64,000 bases of DNA from DATFTE01 sp963802575 (GTDB lineage: Bacteria > Acidobacteriota > Terriglobia > Terriglobales > Acidobacteriaceae). The notes below the pieces were generated by a model, which was given only the letters and a program-made list of their open reading frames with translations, searched no databases and was not told the origin of the DNA. The DNA lies in assembly GCA_963802575.1 (NCBI GenBank), contig CAWDJF010000006.1, positions 496,001 through 560,000 on the forward strand. Reading direction: 5' to 3'. Positions 63,231-64,000 of this stretch are shown here, piece by piece (the stretch's first letter is position 1; every line of letters starts with the position of its first letter). Position numbers and translations under genes: made by a program.

Positions 63231-63332
63231 CGCCGCTGTCCCGCCGATCATCGTTGGCTGTTGAAAGTAGCGCCGGCGTCCCGCCGGCCACGGTGAGTTT
63301 AGCCCCTGGTGGTTGGAAGAATAGCGTCGGCG
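63227..63332. repeat. GC-rich short repeats between purS and glmS
   Basis: Copies GTAGCGCCG..GTCCCGCCG at 63227-63250 and 63267-63290, with a third, partial copy near 63321. The first contains the purS stop. Within a copy, CGCCGGCGTCCCGCCGG can fold back on itself. This looks like a small dispersed element of the genome rather than a CRISPR or coding feature. Confidence 0.6.
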
Positions 63333-63423
63333 GAAACAAAAGTGGTGCGGGGCCTTTGGCCTGCATTCGCCGTCAAGAGATTTTGGGTTTTATCCCCTGA
63401 GGCCCACCGAACCAGGAGAGCAT

Positions 63424-64000
63424 ATGTGCGGTATTGTCGGCTACGTTGGAAAAAAGCGCGTCGTCCCGGTCATCATTGAAGGTCTGCGCCGCCTCGAATA
63501 TCGCGGCTACGACTCCGCCGGCATCGCGGTCGCTGGCAACGGCGCCGGTCTCCAGATCCGCCGCGCGGAAGGCAAGCTGCGCAACCTCGAAGAGGTCATC
63601 CGCCTCAAGCCGCTCGACGGCACTTACGGTATCGGCCACACCCGCTGGGCCACCCACGGACGCCCCACCGAAGAGAACGCCCATCCCCATCGCGATTGCA
63701 CCGGCAAAATCGTCGTCGTCCACAACGGCATCGTCGAAAATTATCTGTCGCTGAAAAAGAAACTCATCGAGGAAGGCCACAAGTTCACTACCGAGACGGA
63801 TACGGAAGTGATTGCGCATCTGGTGGAGCGCTATCTCTTTCAGACCGGCAACGGACACCGTCCTTCCCTCGAAGAAGCCGTGCGCAAAACGGTCCGCGAA
63901 CTGACCGGCGTTTTCGCCCTTAGCGTCATCTGCGTTGACGACCCCGACAAAATCGTCGCTGCCCGCAATGGGCCGCCCGCTGTCATCGGCCTCGGCAAAG
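63424..64000 (+). CDS. glmS: Glucosamine-6-phosphate synthase (isomerising), N-terminal part, cut by window end
   Basis: 192 residues are visible and the frame is open at the edge. The protein starts M-C-G-I-V-G-Y-V-G, whose Cys2 becomes the glutaminase nucleophile after Met removal. R-R-L-E-Y-R-G-Y-D-S-A-G, H-T-R-W-A-T-H-G-R-P-T and V-H-N-G-I-V-E-N are all typical of the class II amidotransferase domain. The full enzyme makes glucosamine-6-phosphate from fructose-6-phosphate and glutamine for peptidoglycan and LPS. GGAG lies 10 bases upstream of the ATG. Confidence 0.95.
   Translation, partial: MCGIVGYVGKKRVVPVIIEGLRRLEYRGYDSAGIAVAGNGAGLQIRRAEGKLRNLEEVIRLKPLDGTYGIGHTRWATHGRPTEENAHPHRDCTGKIVVVHNGIVENYLSLKKKLIEEGHKFTTETDTEVIAHLVERYLFQTGNGHRPSLEEAVRKTVRELTGVFALSVICVDDPDKIVAARNGPPAVIGLGK

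Overview
The window looks like chromosomal DNA from an acidobacterium (phylum Acidobacteriota, probably class Terriglobia). This is an inference from protein style and gene company: an Oar-type TonB-dependent receptor with a carboxypeptidase-regulatory N-domain, zinc-finger anti-sigma and TPR proteins, GAF/sigma-54 regulators, and word-like intergenic repeats. No rRNA gene is present to confirm it. Coding density is high, most genes are intact, and one complete tRNA (Ala, GGC) is present.

Layout. 1-5.4 kb: end of a sigma-54 activator, M23 peptidase, L,D-transpeptidase, STAS protein, AraC regulator and M13 metallopeptidase. 5.4-21.1 kb: a biosynthetic cluster, all on the minus strand. It holds a nonribosomal peptide synthetase (NRPS) of about 10.6 kb broken by several single-base frameshifts, a RuBisCO-like protein, an AMP-forming acyl ligase with a free-standing acyl carrier protein, an RpiB-like isomerase fused to a PilZ-like domain, and an FkbH-family protein that has lost its HAD phosphatase domain. 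21.1-24.3 kb: a gene-poor segment with two operator-like palindromes and a Tat-exported vanadium haloperoxidase, bounded by tRNA-Ala and a decayed copy of its 3' end. 24.4-34.3 kb: an ECF sigma/anti-sigma pair, TPR proteins, rnc, two tandem lepB genes and an AsmA-like protein. 34.3-38.3 kb: amidohydrolase, APC permease and left-handed beta-helix acyltransferase. 38.3-54.9 kb: housekeeping genes (M50 peptidase, trpS, scpAB, rluB, hisC, mutM, purA, ndk, sucCD, trpD, rlmB, thiolase). 55-64 kb: LytTR response regulator, TonB receptor with a small His/Cys protein, Crp/Fnr regulator, GAF/sigma-54 activator, purS and the start of glmS.

The most unusual system is the 5.4-21.1 kb cluster. Read from its 5' end, the synthetase is C1-[FkbH-like]-PCP1 / C2-A1-PCP2 / C3-A2-PCP3 / C4, with no thioesterase. 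Where the first adenylation domain should be there is an FkbH-like domain whose HAD active-site loop is shortened and has lost the nucleophilic Asp. A second FkbH relative encoded upstream keeps the flanking SGNH-like and GNAT-like parts but has no HAD domain. Together with the RuBisCO-like protein, the RpiB-like protein and the acyl ligase/ACP pair, this suggests an unorthodox carbohydrate-derived or hydroxy-acid building block fed to an NRPS. That is an inference; the frameshifts mean the locus may be decaying, or that the consensus has errors in these repetitive modules. A1 has a glycine-like specificity code.

Other points of note: short permuted intergenic 'words' (AACGAC/AACAATC types) that often lie just upstream of start codons between 40.9 and 49.5 kb; -10 boxes placed 7 nt before start codons that lack a Shine-Dalgarno site; a structured purA leader; a STAS protein with Gly at the phospho-Ser site; and an M1-peptidase-like protein with HQxxH instead of HExxH.
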